NCBI GenBank assembly: GCA_936914845.1
Contig: CAKZGE010000008.1
Span: forward strand, 137,470 to 201,469
Direction of reading: 5' to 3'
DNA length: 64,000 nucleotides
Origin: an uncultured Chloracidobacterium sp.
Lineage (GTDB): Bacteria > Acidobacteriota > Blastocatellia > Pyrinomonadales > Pyrinomonadaceae
The position numbers and the translations under genes are program-made. This document shows, one piece after another, positions 1 to 9,235 of this stretch; the first letter of the stretch is position 1; each line of letters opens with the position of its first letter. The notes below the pieces were generated by a model, which saw only the letters and a list, made by a program, of their open reading frames with translations, did no database searches and had not been told where the DNA came from.

Positions 1-2
1 AC

Positions 3-1010
3 GGAGCAAAGATCGCCTTTAACATTCTTAACGTCGGCCGCTTCAAACTCGGAGCTTCGGTCATCGGCGGTGCAAAACTCGCTATTCACCATTCGATCCG
101 TTATGCGAATGAACGTCAGCAGTTCAATGTGCCGATCTCCAGTTTTGGAGCAATGAAGCACAAGATCGCCGAAATGGCAGTGCGAACCTGGGTCGGCGAA
201 GCGATGACCTACCGCACGGTCGGCATGATCGACGCTTTGATCGGCAGCGGCACGGATAATGAGACGAAACTGCGTTCGATCGAAGAATATGCGGTCGAAA
301 GCTCGATCAATAAAGTATTTTGTTCAGAGGTGTTGGATTACGTCGTCGACGAGATGGTGCAGATCTATGGCGGTGCCGGCTATACGGCGGATTATCCGGC
401 AGAAAAAGCCTATCGCGATGCCCGCATCAACCGCATTTTCGAAGGCACGAATGAGATCAATCGGCTATTGATCCCGGGCATGCTTCTCAAGCGGGCTATG
501 AAGGGCGAGATCGCCTTGATCCCGGCGGCTAAAGCTCTGATGGATGAGATATTGAACCCGCAGATCTCTTTTGATGAGGACGATACGCCGTTGGCCGCCG
601 AAATGAAATTGGCACAGAACGCCAAAAAGACCGCATTGATGATAGTTGGCACAGCCGCCCAAAAGTATATGGCCGAGCTTGAAAAACAGCAGGAACTGTT
701 GATGTACTGTGCCGACATCATTATCGAAGCCTATGCCATGGAAACGGCTGTGCTTCGTGCTCAAAAGCTGCAGGGCACAAGCAATTCCGAACTCTATACC
801 GCGATGGCACAGATCTATTGCAACGATGCCGGCCAGCGGGTCGAAGCAAAAGCCAAGAACGCCATCGCCGCCATTACCGAAGGCGACGAAATGCGTACTC
901 TGCTCGTTGCTCTGAAACGCTTCACCAAGAACAATTCGCCGATCAATACCGTCGCTGCACGACAAAAGATCGCGGATTTCCTGATCGAAGCCAATTCCTA
1001 CCGATTCTAA
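3..1010 (+). CDS. Acyl-CoA dehydrogenase, C-terminal part (5' end outside window)
   Basis: The frame is open from base 3, so the gene begins before the window and 335 codons are visible. The product oxidises acyl-CoA to trans-2-enoyl-CoA with FAD, the first step of fatty-acid beta-oxidation. The first visible residues (NILNVGRFKLGA, then YANERQQF) are the standard entry to the C-terminal helical domain. GGAGYTADYP followed by RDARINRIFEGTNEI carries the conserved FEGT glutamate that acts as catalytic base in medium-chain family members. About 200 residues follow that motif, as in the long (about 590 aa) FadE/VLCAD-like enzymes rather than short 380-aa enzymes. A strong terminator follows the stop. 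The family is certain; chain-length specificity is not. Confidence 0.93.
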   Translation, partial: GAKIAFNILNVGRFKLGASVIGGAKLAIHHSIRYANERQQFNVPISSFGAMKHKIAEMAVRTWVGEAMTYRTVGMIDALIGSGTDNETKLRSIEEYAVESSINKVFCSEVLDYVVDEMVQIYGGAGYTADYPAEKAYRDARINRIFEGTNEINRLLIPGMLLKRAMKGEIALIPAAKALMDEILNPQISFDEDDTPLAAEMKLAQNAKKTALMIVGTAAQKYMAELEKQQELLMYCADIIIEAYAMETAVLRAQKLQGTSNSELYTAMAQIYCNDAGQRVEAKAKNAIAAITEGDEMRTLLVALKRFTKNNSPINTVAARQKIADFLIEANSYRF

Positions 1011-1035
1011 TTTTTGACCGGCCGGTAATCGAAAG

Positions 1036-1074
1036 ACACCAAAGTGCATTTAGGCTTTGGTGTTTTTATTTTTT
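1036..1074 (+). terminator. Rho-independent terminator after acyl-CoA dehydrogenase
   Basis: ACACCAAAG and CTTTGGTGT form a 9-bp stem around a short loop, followed directly by a T-rich tract. It lies 26 bases after the stop codon. Confidence 0.85.
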
Positions 1075-1198
1075 AAAAGTTGATTTATAACTGTTTATGT
1101 TTCAGCAAGGCGATGCACAAACGCAAGGCCTTCCCAACGGACAACTCCGCTCTCAAGGTCGTATTCTTGGCTGTCGGAAACTGAGCTAATATAGATTT

Positions 1199-1552
1199 AT
1201 GCAGTTCGTCAGATATTTTGCAGCGATGGTCTGGTTGATTAACGGGCTGCTTTTCAAAGTCGCCGAAATCGTACCCCGACACGAAGCAATTGTAGCGAGA
1301 ATACTTGGCCCTGAGTTTTCCGGGCCGCTGACTATTCTGATCGGAATTGGCGAAACCTTGATCGCCATCTGGATCTTAACCGGTCGGCAAAGAAAATTAT
1401 GCGCTGTCGTCCAAGCCGGCTTGGTTATGAGCATGAACGTGATCGAATTCTTCTTCGCCCGCGACTTGCTGATCTTCGGTTCTGCAAATATTCTGCTGGC
1501 AACTGTATTTTCGACCGCCGTCATCGTTAATGAATATAGATCGAACCGCTAA
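1199..1552 (+). CDS. DoxX-like small membrane protein
   Basis: 117 aa, hydrophobic, with four probable membrane segments (about residues 5-20, 42-62, 68-85 and 92-110). The pattern of an early GLLFK segment, a GIGETLIAIWILTGR segment and a late NILLA segment resembles DoxX-like integral membrane proteins; no catalytic residues are evident. Its stop overlaps the start of the next gene (TAATG), so the two are probably translationally coupled. It opens a four-gene cluster with a DUF2071 protein, a membrane-anchored methyltransferase and another four-helix membrane protein. Substrate and role are unknown. Confidence 0.75.
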   Translation: MQFVRYFAAMVWLINGLLFKVAEIVPRHEAIVARILGPEFSGPLTILIGIGETLIAIWILTGRQRKLCAVVQAGLVMSMNVIEFFFARDLLIFGSANILLATVFSTAVIVNEYRSNR

Positions 1553-2313
1553 TGCTCGACTTCTTAAAAAATCACCCGGTGCCGATCACAGCCTACTTCC
1601 GATTTTCGGCCGTAATGGCGTTTGCAGTTCCGAAAGAACTTGTCGCGGGTTTAATACCGGAGTGTCTTGAACTGGACACTTTTCAAGACACCTACGGTTT
1701 TCTGGCGGCAGCTTTTGTACAAACCGAGAGACTTCGCCCGAAAGGCCTTCCGCAGTTTTTAGGCCGCAATTTCTTTTTGGTAGGTTACCGGATCTTTGTT
1801 CGTTACACTAATAGTCAGGGCAAGCGATCGCGTGGACTATACATAATACGCAGTGAAACGGACAGCCGATCGATGGCTCTCGGAGGTAACCTTTTCAGCC
1901 ACTATAGCTATCGCCGCATACCGATCAGCTTTGTCGAAACCGACGAAATACTATCGGTCAGATCTTCCGCGACCGGATTAAAAGCCGTTTTCGGAAAGCG
2001 AGGAGACAATATTCCTCTTCCTGCCGGTTCCCCGTTCAGGTCGTGGAAAGAGGCTCGTCGCTTCGAAGGGCCGATGCCATACACATTCAGCTATAATCCG
2101 AATAAGAACGAAGTTTGCATTGTCGAAGGAGTGCGGCAAAATTGGCGGCCTCTCCCGATCTCGGTCAATGAATACAAAATCCCGATACTGAAAGAGCTTA
2201 GTTTGGACAAGGAAGCAAGGCTGGCCAATGCTTTCATAATCAACGACATACCGTATTACTGGAAAAAAGGCCGAACAGAAAAATGGAAAAGCGACGACCG
2301 TTTCAGGGCGTAA
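1552..2313 (+). CDS. DUF2071 (YqjF-like) family protein
   Basis: 253 aa, soluble, no signal peptide. The N-terminal half (PVPITAYFRFSAVMAFAVPKE, then GFLAAAFVQTERLRP and GRNFFLVGYRIFVRY) matches the layout of DUF2071 proteins, a family with an acetoacetate-decarboxylase-like fold and no agreed function. The start codon shares a base with the stop of the DoxX-like gene, and the 3' end overlaps the methyltransferase gene by 31 bases, so the cluster is tightly coupled. DUF2071 genes are often next to DoxX-like genes in other bacteria. Function is not known. Confidence 0.7.
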   Translation: MLDFLKNHPVPITAYFRFSAVMAFAVPKELVAGLIPECLELDTFQDTYGFLAAAFVQTERLRPKGLPQFLGRNFFLVGYRIFVRYTNSQGKRSRGLYIIRSETDSRSMALGGNLFSHYSYRRIPISFVETDEILSVRSSATGLKAVFGKRGDNIPLPAGSPFRSWKEARRFEGPMPYTFSYNPNKNEVCIVEGVRQNWRPLPISVNEYKIPILKELSLDKEARLANAFIINDIPYYWKKGRTEKWKSDDRFRA

Positions 2314-3035
2314 AAAATATAGTTAGGTTTAACTGGCATTTCTATGCGATCTTGTTGGCCGCAGTAGCGCTTATTTTCATTTTTGCCGAATATTTATTTG
2401 CTCATTTGCCATTTTGGCAGCGGCAGCTGGTCACCGCCGCTGTTTTAGCTGGTCTATTTTTTCAACTTGCTGTCACAACTTACGTTTACGATCTATCCGG
2501 GCTTTATGACCTGTGGTGGCTACGCGAACTTCGCCCACAAGAGATAGTGACCATCAATGCCGGGTTCGATGAAACTTCACAGCAATTGATAGAAATGTTT
2601 CCGTCTGCGGCTGTTCGCTCTTTTGATTTTTACGATCCGCAGCGTCACACCGAGATCTCTATCGAACGTGCTCGTAAGCTCTGTCCCTCTTCTGCTCCTG
2701 TACAGATATCGACCGGCAACATACCATTGGGCGACGCATCGGCCGATCTCGTGCTTATTTTTATGGCGGCCCACGAAATAAGGATCCAAAGCGAACGAGA
2801 ACTTTTCTTTAAGGAAGTTCGACGCGTAATCGGCGGCAGAGGCAAGGCGGTGGTGGTCGAACACTTAAAAGATGCGGTCAACACCCTCGCATACTCAGTA
2901 GGTGTTTCTCATTTCTACTCACGAAAGAACTGGCTTACAGTTTTTACGGCGGCCGGGTTTACGGCTGTTAAAGAAGAAAAATTAAACTTATTTATCACCG
3001 CTTTTACCTTATCGAACAATGGAAAGTCATATTAA
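2283..3035 (+). CDS. Membrane-anchored class I SAM-dependent methyltransferase
   Basis: 250 aa. Residues about 15-36 and 46-64 are two hydrophobic segments; the rest is a Rossmann-like methyltransferase domain. ITINAGFDETSQ stands where the glycine-rich SAM loop sits, SFDFYDPQ follows as the acidic beta-2 end, and GDASADLVLIFMAAHEI is the motif-IV region. RRVIGGRGKAVVVEH is a typical late strand. The glycine-rich loop is not canonical, so the fold call is firmer than activity. The gene overlaps both neighbours (31 and 17 bases), which argues that it acts with the DUF2071 and membrane proteins. The substrate is unknown. Confidence 0.65.
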   Translation: MEKRRPFQGVKNIVRFNWHFYAILLAAVALIFIFAEYLFAHLPFWQRQLVTAAVLAGLFFQLAVTTYVYDLSGLYDLWWLRELRPQEIVTINAGFDETSQQLIEMFPSAAVRSFDFYDPQRHTEISIERARKLCPSSAPVQISTGNIPLGDASADLVLIFMAAHEIRIQSERELFFKEVRRVIGGRGKAVVVEHLKDAVNTLAYSVGVSHFYSRKNWLTVFTAAGFTAVKEEKLNLFITAFTLSNNGKSY

Positions 3036-3411
3036 GGCTGCCGGGGTAGCAATGATCATTTTGGCAATGACCCATGTCGCGTTTCCTCGCTATTTCAATT
3101 GGCGAGACGAATTTGCATCACTATCTCTCATCAATCGCGAAATGGCTTATGTTCACACTTTCTTTATAGCCCTTATGCTATTACTGTTGGGCGTTTTGTC
3201 AGTAACTTCTGCCAAAGATCTGATAAGCACAGACTTGGGCCATCGGATATGTCTCGGGATTGGGGTATTTTGGTCGGCTCGTCTGATCATTCAATTGTTC
3301 GGCTATTCATCTAAGCTCTGGAGGCGAAAATATTTCGAGACCTCGGTGCATATAGTCTTTTTGGTCTTATGGTCTTATCTAAGCTCAGTGTTCTTGCTTG
3401 CGTCTTTTTGA
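3019..3411 (+). CDS. Four-helix membrane protein of unknown function
   Basis: 130 aa with four likely membrane helices (about residues 5-22, 44-62, 75-93 and 108-128). Polar connecting stretches contain FPRYFNWRDEF and RRKYFETSVH. No family is recognised. It overlaps the methyltransferase gene by 17 bases and is the last gene of the DoxX-like/DUF2071/methyltransferase cluster. The intergenic stretch that follows (3412-3556) holds no gene or clear signal. Confidence 0.6.
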   Translation: MESHIKAAGVAMIILAMTHVAFPRYFNWRDEFASLSLINREMAYVHTFFIALMLLLLGVLSVTSAKDLISTDLGHRICLGIGVFWSARLIIQLFGYSSKLWRRKYFETSVHIVFLVLWSYLSSVFLLASF

Positions 3412-3556
3412 TAGAGCTTGACCGCAGCCGAATCTTCCGCAGCTTTGCGTTAAAATGTGGATCTATAAAATCAGTGTCGCACATTCCTATACAGAAGACA
3501 CTCTCGATCATGCCCGCCGAAACTACCTAGATCTTCCGAGTTTATAAACTCGTCGC

Positions 3557-4693
3557 TTAACGAGGTATGATCGTTCCGTCGGCCGCGATCGCCGGTGCGG
3601 CAGCTCCAAAATCCGCCGTTGAAAGAGCTTTGATCTTTGGAATTGCCGCTCCCGATGGGTCCGGTGTCGGAATGCCGCGGCCTTCTAACCGAAACGGATT
3701 GATCTTGCCGGAGACGAATTTCCCTTCCGGCGTCAATTCGAATTCGAAAACGGAGGTGATGCCTTGCGGGCCCTTTAGATTGAACATTCCATAGGTAGCA
3801 AAATTTCCCATCGAATAGGCGATCAGGCGGTCCTTATACACTTCCATTCCACGCAGCACGTGCGGGCCGTGGCCAAGCACCAGATCCGCTCCGGCATCGA
3901 TCACGGTTCTCGCAAAGAGCGGCAGGTTACCGCGTTTCTCACCGACAAAGATCTCTGTTTCTTTTGGAACATTCTGGGCTGATTCGCCTTCGGCCCCGCC
4001 GTGGAACGACACCACAACGATGTCCGCCTTCTTTTTCGCTTGGACAACCAGTTGCCGGGCTACGGCCAATTCGTTAACATTCGGGGATATTGCATTGTGG
4101 GCAAATGCAACAAACGCGATCTTTTTGCCTTTTGCTTCGACGATCGCCGTTGAATATTGGGCGCGGTCGCCGCCGGCATGCTTGATTCCCGCCGCATCTA
4201 ACGTTCGCCGCGTACTCGCACGCCCTTCGGCACCGAAATCCGAAGCATGGTTGTTTGCCACACTTAAAACATCGAACCCCGCTTCCTTTAACAGCTTGCC
4301 GTATCGTGTCGGGCTGCGAAAGGCAAAACATCGAATCGGCTGGCCCGGTTTCGGCACGCCGCATTTTTCAGATATGCCGCCATCGATCAACGGCCCTTCC
4401 AGGTTACCAAAAGCGATGTCCGCGGCCGACAATATCGGTGTCGCATCTTTCAGCATATCGCGGCCGTCATTCGGCGGGAGAAAAGTTTCATTGATAGATG
4501 TGGAACCAAGCATGATATCGCCCACCGCCGCGATCGTGATGTTACCCGCCTGAGCTTCATGCGGAGTGGAACTTGGTGTTGGTGTCGGTTCCGGTTCTTC
4601 GCTGCGGACGACATTCGGCTGGCATCCCATTGCAAAAAGCGACAGCACCAGCATCGGCAGAAGGCGAAACGAACCTTTTAAAACTTTCCTCAT
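3557..4693 (-). CDS. CapA family lipoprotein (poly-gamma-glutamate synthesis CapA-like)
   Basis: 378 aa. The N-terminus has a lipoprotein signal with lipobox FAMGC (Cys24), then a Pro/Thr/Glu-rich linker to about residue 50. The metallophosphoesterase-like CapA domain follows: AAVGDIMLG, GNLEGPL, VANNHASDFG, VVSFHGG and GHGPHVLRGME are the metal-binding blocks in the expected order. CapA proteins take part in polyglutamate capsule synthesis or export in Bacillus, but most homologues are hydrolase-like enzymes with unknown substrates, and no capB/capC genes lie nearby. It is downstream of kgd with a terminator between, so it probably has its own promoter. Confidence 0.85.
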   Translation of the reverse strand: MRKVLKGSFRLLPMLVLSLFAMGCQPNVVRSEEPEPTPTPSSTPHEAQAGNITIAAVGDIMLGSTSINETFLPPNDGRDMLKDATPILSAADIAFGNLEGPLIDGGISEKCGVPKPGQPIRCFAFRSPTRYGKLLKEAGFDVLSVANNHASDFGAEGRASTRRTLDAAGIKHAGGDRAQYSTAIVEAKGKKIAFVAFAHNAISPNVNELAVARQLVVQAKKKADIVVVSFHGGAEGESAQNVPKETEIFVGEKRGNLPLFARTVIDAGADLVLGHGPHVLRGMEVYKDRLIAYSMGNFATYGMFNLKGPQGITSVFEFELTPEGKFVSGKINPFRLEGRGIPTPDPSGAAIPKIKALSTADFGAAAPAIAADGTIIPR

Positions 4694-4698
4694 AATAC

Positions 4699-4734
4699 AA
4701 AAAAGCGAAGCCGGAAGACGTGCATCGGCTCCGC
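4699..4734 (-). terminator. Terminator after kgd
   Basis: Read on the minus strand, GCGGAGCCG pairs with CGGCTTCGC (one G-T wobble) and is followed by six T residues. It sits 25 bases after the kgd stop and just before the capA-like start. Confidence 0.7.
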
Positions 4735-4759
4735 ATCCATTAATTAGAACGAAAAGACC

Positions 4760-7700
4760 TTACGCACTTGCCGGAGCGATCTTTTCCGAGACCTCCGGTT
4801 CGCTGGCCGGCGAGATCTCGTCGGAATCCAGCAGCAACGAATTACTGACTATATCTTTCTGCTCAAGTTCGTGAATAGCATAAGAACCGGTTGCCGGCGA
4901 AGCCGACGGAGTTCGGCCAACATAACGCAGGCTCAACCGCTCCGGCATAATGGCCCGCAGACGATCCTCAACAAAGAACCAGCCGCCCATATTCTGCGGC
5001 TCCTCCTGTGCCCAGATAAGCTCGGTCGCATTTGGATACGAATCAAATAATTCACGAAGACGCGACGCCGGGAACGGATAGAATTGCTCAAGCCGCACGA
5101 TCGCTACGCGCTCATCATGGGCATCTTCTCGGCCCGCATCGATATCGTAAAAAAGCTTGCCGCTGCACAAAACGATCCGTTTTACCTTTGCGCGTTCAAC
5201 ACACCGGCCATCGTCCAGCACCGGTTGAAATCCGCCGGTTGTCAATTCGTCCATGGTCGAGGTTGCCGCCGGCAGCCGCAGCAGGCTTTTCGGCGTCATA
5301 ACGATCAGCGGCCGCACAACGTCCTGTTTGATCTGCCGACGCAGGAGGTGAAAATACTGAGCCGGCGTTGTCGCATTGCAGACCTGAAGATTGTTTTCCG
5401 CACAAAGCTGCAAAAATCTTTCCAGACGGGCCGACGAATGTTCCGGCCCCTGCCCTTCATATCCATGCGGCAGCAGCATCACCAAGCGACAGCGTTCTTT
5501 CCACTTGTCTTCAGAGGCGGCGATGTATTGGTCGATGATGACCTGAGCTCCATTGGCAAAATCTCCAAACTGTGCCTCCCACAGGACCAGATCATCTTGG
5601 CAGATGATGGCATAGCCATATTCAAAGCCAAGCACGCCTGATTCTGAAAGCGAGCTGTCATAGACGTAAAACCGCGCTTTCGGATTTTTTTCATTTCGCA
5701 ATTCCGTAAGCGGCGACCAGCGTTGGCCGGTCAGCGTGTCGTACATCGAAGCATGGCGCTGTGAAAATGTTCCGCGGCCGCTGTCCTGTCCGCTCAAACG
5801 CACCGGATAGCCCTCTAAAACCAGCGAACCGATCGCCATCGCCTCGGCAAATCCCCAATCCATCGGAATTTCGCCGGCTCCCATTTTAGCTCGGCGCGCT
5901 AGTTGCCCGACCATTTTCGGATTAACGTGAAAACCCTCCGGGACGATCGATATCTTTTCTGATGTTTGCGATAAAATTTCCGCGTTTGCCCCGCTTGAAA
6001 AAACTCCTGAGCCATCATCTTCCGCGGCGGGCGGTGCCAATTTGGCTTTTTTGGGCTTTTCCGAAGCTATCTGTTTCGCACGCTGCAGAATGCCTTCGTA
6101 TTTATCGATGACCTGTTTGGTCATTTCGTCAAGCTCATTCTCCGTTATGATGCCTTCACGGATAAGCTGTTGGGCATAGAGATGCCGAGTGCCGGGATGG
6201 GCCTTGACCCGGGCATACATGATCGGCTGGGTATAGCTCGGCTCGTCTCCTTCGTTATGGCCGAGCCGGCGAAAACCGACCAGATCAAGCACGACATCCT
6301 TGTCAAATTCTGTTCGGTAATCAAGCGATATCTGCACCACGCGGTAGGCAGCCTCCGGATCGTCGCCATTGATATGAAAGATCGGTGTTTGCGTGATCTG
6401 TGCCGCATCGGTCGAATAGATCGAACTGCGGGCCGATTCAACGCCGGTCGTAAATCCGATCTGATTATTGATTACGATGTGGATAGTGCCGCCTGTGCGA
6501 TAGCCCGGCAGGTTGGCCAGCTGCAGTGTTTCCATCACGATGCCTTGCCCGGCGAACGCCGCGTCGCCGTGCAGCAGCACCGGCATTACGCGGTTGTAAA
6601 CCTCAGCCCGCGAAAGCCCATCGCCATTTCGCAGGTCGTCCTGTTTCGCTCTCGCCATGCCCTCCACAACCGGATTCACAATTTCCAAATGGCTCGGATT
6701 ACATGAAAGCCTGATCTGCAGATCGCGGCCTGATTTTGTCTGTCGATGGCCGATAGCTCCTTGGTGGTATTTGACATCGCCTTCATCCGCCGGGAAACTC
6801 GGATGAGATGTTCCTTCAAAAACCGTAAAGATGCGTTCCGCCATATCTCCGGCAGCAGCGTCCCCGACGATGTTTGACAACACATTTAACCGGCCGCGGT
6901 GGGCCATGCCCATAAAGATGTCGTCAACCCCGCGAGCGGACGCACCTTCGACCAATTGATCAAGCATCGGAATGACCGTCTCGCAGCCCTCGAGCGAAAA
7001 CCGCTTTTGACCCAAATATTTTTTATGCAGAAATTGTTCGAACTGCTCTGCTTCGATCAGCTTTTGCAGCAATTCGATCTTGGTTTCTTTCGGCAGCGGG
7101 GCCGTATCGACAAAAGCTTCACGAACACGCCGCCGGATCCAATCTTTTTCTTCCTTGTTCTGAATATGGCAATATTCAATGCCGACCTTTCCGCAATATG
7201 CTTTTTGCAGTATGTCCAGAATGCGGCGGAGCGTTGCGGTCTTTTCACCGTGCAGGCCGCCGGTGATGAATTCGCGGTCAAGGTCCCAGATGGTCAATCC
7301 GAAGTTCTCAAGTTCCAGTTCGGCCGCTCTGTGCGACGTCATATTGAGCGGATCTATATCAGCAAGCAGATGTCCGCGAACGCGATAAGCGTTGATCAGC
7401 TGCAGCACATTAGCCTGCTTTTCGACCTGTTCGGCGAACCGGTCGCTGCCCAAAAGTGTCGGGTTGTGATCAACTGCCTTTCGCAGCGGCGGATAGTTGA
7501 TATCCAGCGAATGAAAGATGTCGTCGTAGAAATTATGGTCACCAACCAAAAATTCATGCACTTTTGCAAGGAACAGTCCGCTTTCGGCTCCTTGGATAAC
7601 TCGATGGTCGTAGGTGCTGGTAAGTGTGATTATCTTGCTTATACCCAATTGTGACAGAACAGCAGGCGTCATTGCTTGATATTCCGCCGGATATTCGATC

Positions 7701-8515
7701 GCCCCGGTGGCAATGATCGCGCTTTGTCCGGCCATCAAACGAGGGTTCGACGCAACCGTTCCCAAAGTGCCGGGATTGGTCAAGGAAACGGTCGTTCCTT
7801 GAAAATCACTGATCTCAAGCTTCCCTTCGCGGGCTTTTTTCACCTGATCATTGTAGGCAGCAAAAAAACCTGCAAAATCCATGTCTTCGCCGCCCTTGAT
7901 GTTCGGAACCAGCAAGTTTCGCGAACCGTCCTTTTTTTCGATATCGATAGCGATGCCGAGGTTGATGTTCGAATTCACGACACGGGACGGTTTGCCGTCA
8001 ACAACGGCAAATCCATTATTCATCGCCGGCAGATCTTTTACCGCTTTGACGATGGCCCAAGCGATCAGATGTGTAAAAGACGCCTTGCCGCGACCGCTTG
8101 CCGCTAAATACTGATTGATCAGACGACGATTTTCTTCAAGGACCTTGACCGGAATGGTTCGCAGGCTTGTCGCCGTCGGCACGGTCAAGCTTGCTTCCAT
8201 GTTCTCTACGATCTTCTTGGAAGCCCCGACTAGCGGTTTCGCCTCGGAATCCGGCGAGATCGGCGTGGAAACTGCAGCTGCCGGTGTTTTTTCAGCTGGT
8301 GCAGGTACAGCCGTCGGGCTTTTGGGTGCGGCCGTCTGTTCCGTCGGCCGAGCCTCAGGCCCAGCAGAACCGTTCAGCATATCGCCAAAAAATGTCCGCC
8401 ATGATTCATCCACCGAATTCGGGTCCGCTTGATAGCGTGCCAAAAGCCCTTCGACATAGCTGGCGTTCGCACCGAAATTCTCTGCGATGTATTCCGAGAT
8501 GTTGATTTCGCTCAC
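4760..8515 (-). CDS. kgd: Multifunctional 2-oxoglutarate metabolism enzyme: fused E2 catalytic core and E1 dehydrogenase
   Basis: 1251 aa, close to the length of mycobacterial Kgd (about 1230). Residues 1-50 form the E1-type N-terminal segment (ending SWRTFFGDM). A Pro/Ala linker to about 100 is followed by an E2 acyltransferase core (about 105-335) with catalytic His304 in TYDHRVIQG. From about 340 the thiamine-diphosphate E1 follows: RVRGHLLADIDPL, GMAHRGRLNVL, the GDAAFAGQGIV cofactor block, INNQIGFTT, GHNEGDEPS and SGQDSGRGTFSQRHA. No lipoyl domain is present, as in Kgd/OdhA. The enzyme decarboxylates 2-oxoglutarate and links the TCA cycle to succinyl-CoA or succinic semialdehyde. The fusion is well known in actinobacteria and occurs in other phyla. 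Confidence 0.95.
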   Translation of the reverse strand: MSEINISEYIAENFGANASYVEGLLARYQADPNSVDESWRTFFGDMLNGSAGPEARPTEQTAAPKSPTAVPAPAEKTPAAAVSTPISPDSEAKPLVGASKKIVENMEASLTVPTATSLRTIPVKVLEENRRLINQYLAASGRGKASFTHLIAWAIVKAVKDLPAMNNGFAVVDGKPSRVVNSNINLGIAIDIEKKDGSRNLLVPNIKGGEDMDFAGFFAAYNDQVKKAREGKLEISDFQGTTVSLTNPGTLGTVASNPRLMAGQSAIIATGAIEYPAEYQAMTPAVLSQLGISKIITLTSTYDHRVIQGAESGLFLAKVHEFLVGDHNFYDDIFHSLDINYPPLRKAVDHNPTLLGSDRFAEQVEKQANVLQLINAYRVRGHLLADIDPLNMTSHRAAELELENFGLTIWDLDREFITGGLHGEKTATLRRILDILQKAYCGKVGIEYCHIQNKEEKDWIRRRVREAFVDTAPLPKETKIELLQKLIEAEQFEQFLHKKYLGQKRFSLEGCETVIPMLDQLVEGASARGVDDIFMGMAHRGRLNVLSNIVGDAAAGDMAERIFTVFEGTSHPSFPADEGDVKYHQGAIGHRQTKSGRDLQIRLSCNPSHLEIVNPVVEGMARAKQDDLRNGDGLSRAEVYNRVMPVLLHGDAAFAGQGIVMETLQLANLPGYRTGGTIHIVINNQIGFTTGVESARSSIYSTDAAQITQTPIFHINGDDPEAAYRVVQISLDYRTEFDKDVVLDLVGFRRLGHNEGDEPSYTQPIMYARVKAHPGTRHLYAQQLIREGIITENELDEMTKQVIDKYEGILQRAKQIASEKPKKAKLAPPAAEDDGSGVFSSGANAEILSQTSEKISIVPEGFHVNPKMVGQLARRAKMGAGEIPMDWGFAEAMAIGSLVLEGYPVRLSGQDSGRGTFSQRHASMYDTLTGQRWSPLTELRNEKNPKARFYVYDSSLSESGVLGFEYGYAIICQDDLVLWEAQFGDFANGAQVIIDQYIAASEDKWKERCRLVMLLPHGYEGQGPEHSSARLERFLQLCAENNLQVCNATTPAQYFHLLRRQIKQDVVRPLIVMTPKSLLRLPAATSTMDELTTGGFQPVLDDGRCVERAKVKRIVLCSGKLFYDIDAGREDAHDERVAIVRLEQFYPFPASRLRELFDSYPNATELIWAQEEPQNMGGWFFVEDRLRAIMPERLSLRYVGRTPSASPATGSYAIHELEQKDIVSNSLLLDSDEISPASEPEVSEKIAPASA

Positions 8516-8602
8516 TTAATTTTTGGTAACCTCAATATAAATACAGAATGTAACAGATTATTTTACAGCAATAGCGGCAAAAGATTAAGCCGTTGAAGAG
8601 GC

Positions 8603-9235
8603 CTAATGCGAGGCAAAGTATTCTTTTAGCGGATTGTCGATAAGAACATCGATCTCGACGGGCACAGCCCGCTTGAATTTCATGCCGAATTTTGTAAAAG
8701 TGCCGAGAACGAAAATACGTCCCGTCACATTCCATTTCTGCTTCGAACCTGTTGCTTCGCGCCATGCTCCGCGCAGCACATTCGGCGTCGGCAGAAAAAT
8801 ATACGACGGCTGCGGCAGTTGCACCAATTCACCACGCTTGAATTCAAAACTTGTTTTATGGTCCGCTATCTCCACCGCCAGCCCATTGATCTTAAAATCG
8901 CGAAAGACAAGGCTTTCGACCTTGCCGGAACGGTCCGGTGAAAGCAGTTTGGCGTTAACGGAAAGGGTGATGCCGGTTACGGAAAATTCGAAGATCTCTG
9001 GCGTGTCGAAATGAATGGCCGGCGTTCCGCCCGTATTATCCATCGAGCCGGCGATCTTTACCGGGGTTTGATGCACGCGGTAACCGCGAAATTTCGGTGG
9101 AAGATCGCTTTGCCCACAGACGGCAAACGCTGACAGCAGAAATATCAGCAATAGCGGCAAAATACGGAAAGCCCGTTGCCGGCTTTTAGCTTGAAGAGGC
9201 TTGTGATCTTTTGTTCGGGGCTTTGCTGTCATCAT
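8603..9235 (-). CDS. Secreted protein of unknown function
   Basis: 210 aa if started at the ATG at 9235, which has a weak AAGGCGG Shine-Dalgarno; the open frame runs further upstream but only inside nusB. After a basic N-terminus, residues about 25-42 form a signal peptide (LPLLLIFLLSAFAV) before CGQ. The mature part contains FRGYRVHQTPVKI and a run of beta-strand-like segments with VEIDVLIDNPLKE near the end. No family is recognised. The first 50 bases lie inside the 3' end of nusB in another frame, so it is probably co-translated with nusB from the ribH-nusB transcript. Confidence 0.65.
   Translation of the reverse strand: MMTAKPRTKDHKPLQAKSRQRAFRILPLLLIFLLSAFAVCGQSDLPPKFRGYRVHQTPVKIAGSMDNTGGTPAIHFDTPEIFEFSVTGITLSVNAKLLSPDRSGKVESLVFRDFKINGLAVEIADHKTSFEFKRGELVQLPQPSYIFLPTPNVLRGAWREATGSKQKWNVTGRIFVLGTFTKFGMKFKRAVPVEIDVLIDNPLKEYFASH

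Noticed and set aside
465..1049. 194-aa minus-strand open frame across the acyl-CoA dehydrogenase
   Set aside because: Antisense shadow that also runs through the terminator of the real gene.
1085..1282. 65-aa minus-strand open frame
   Set aside because: Overlaps the start of the DoxX-like gene and has no supporting signal.
6899..7654. 251-aa open frame antisense to kgd
   Set aside because: Shadow of the strongly supported kgd frame; no family match and no ribosome-binding site.
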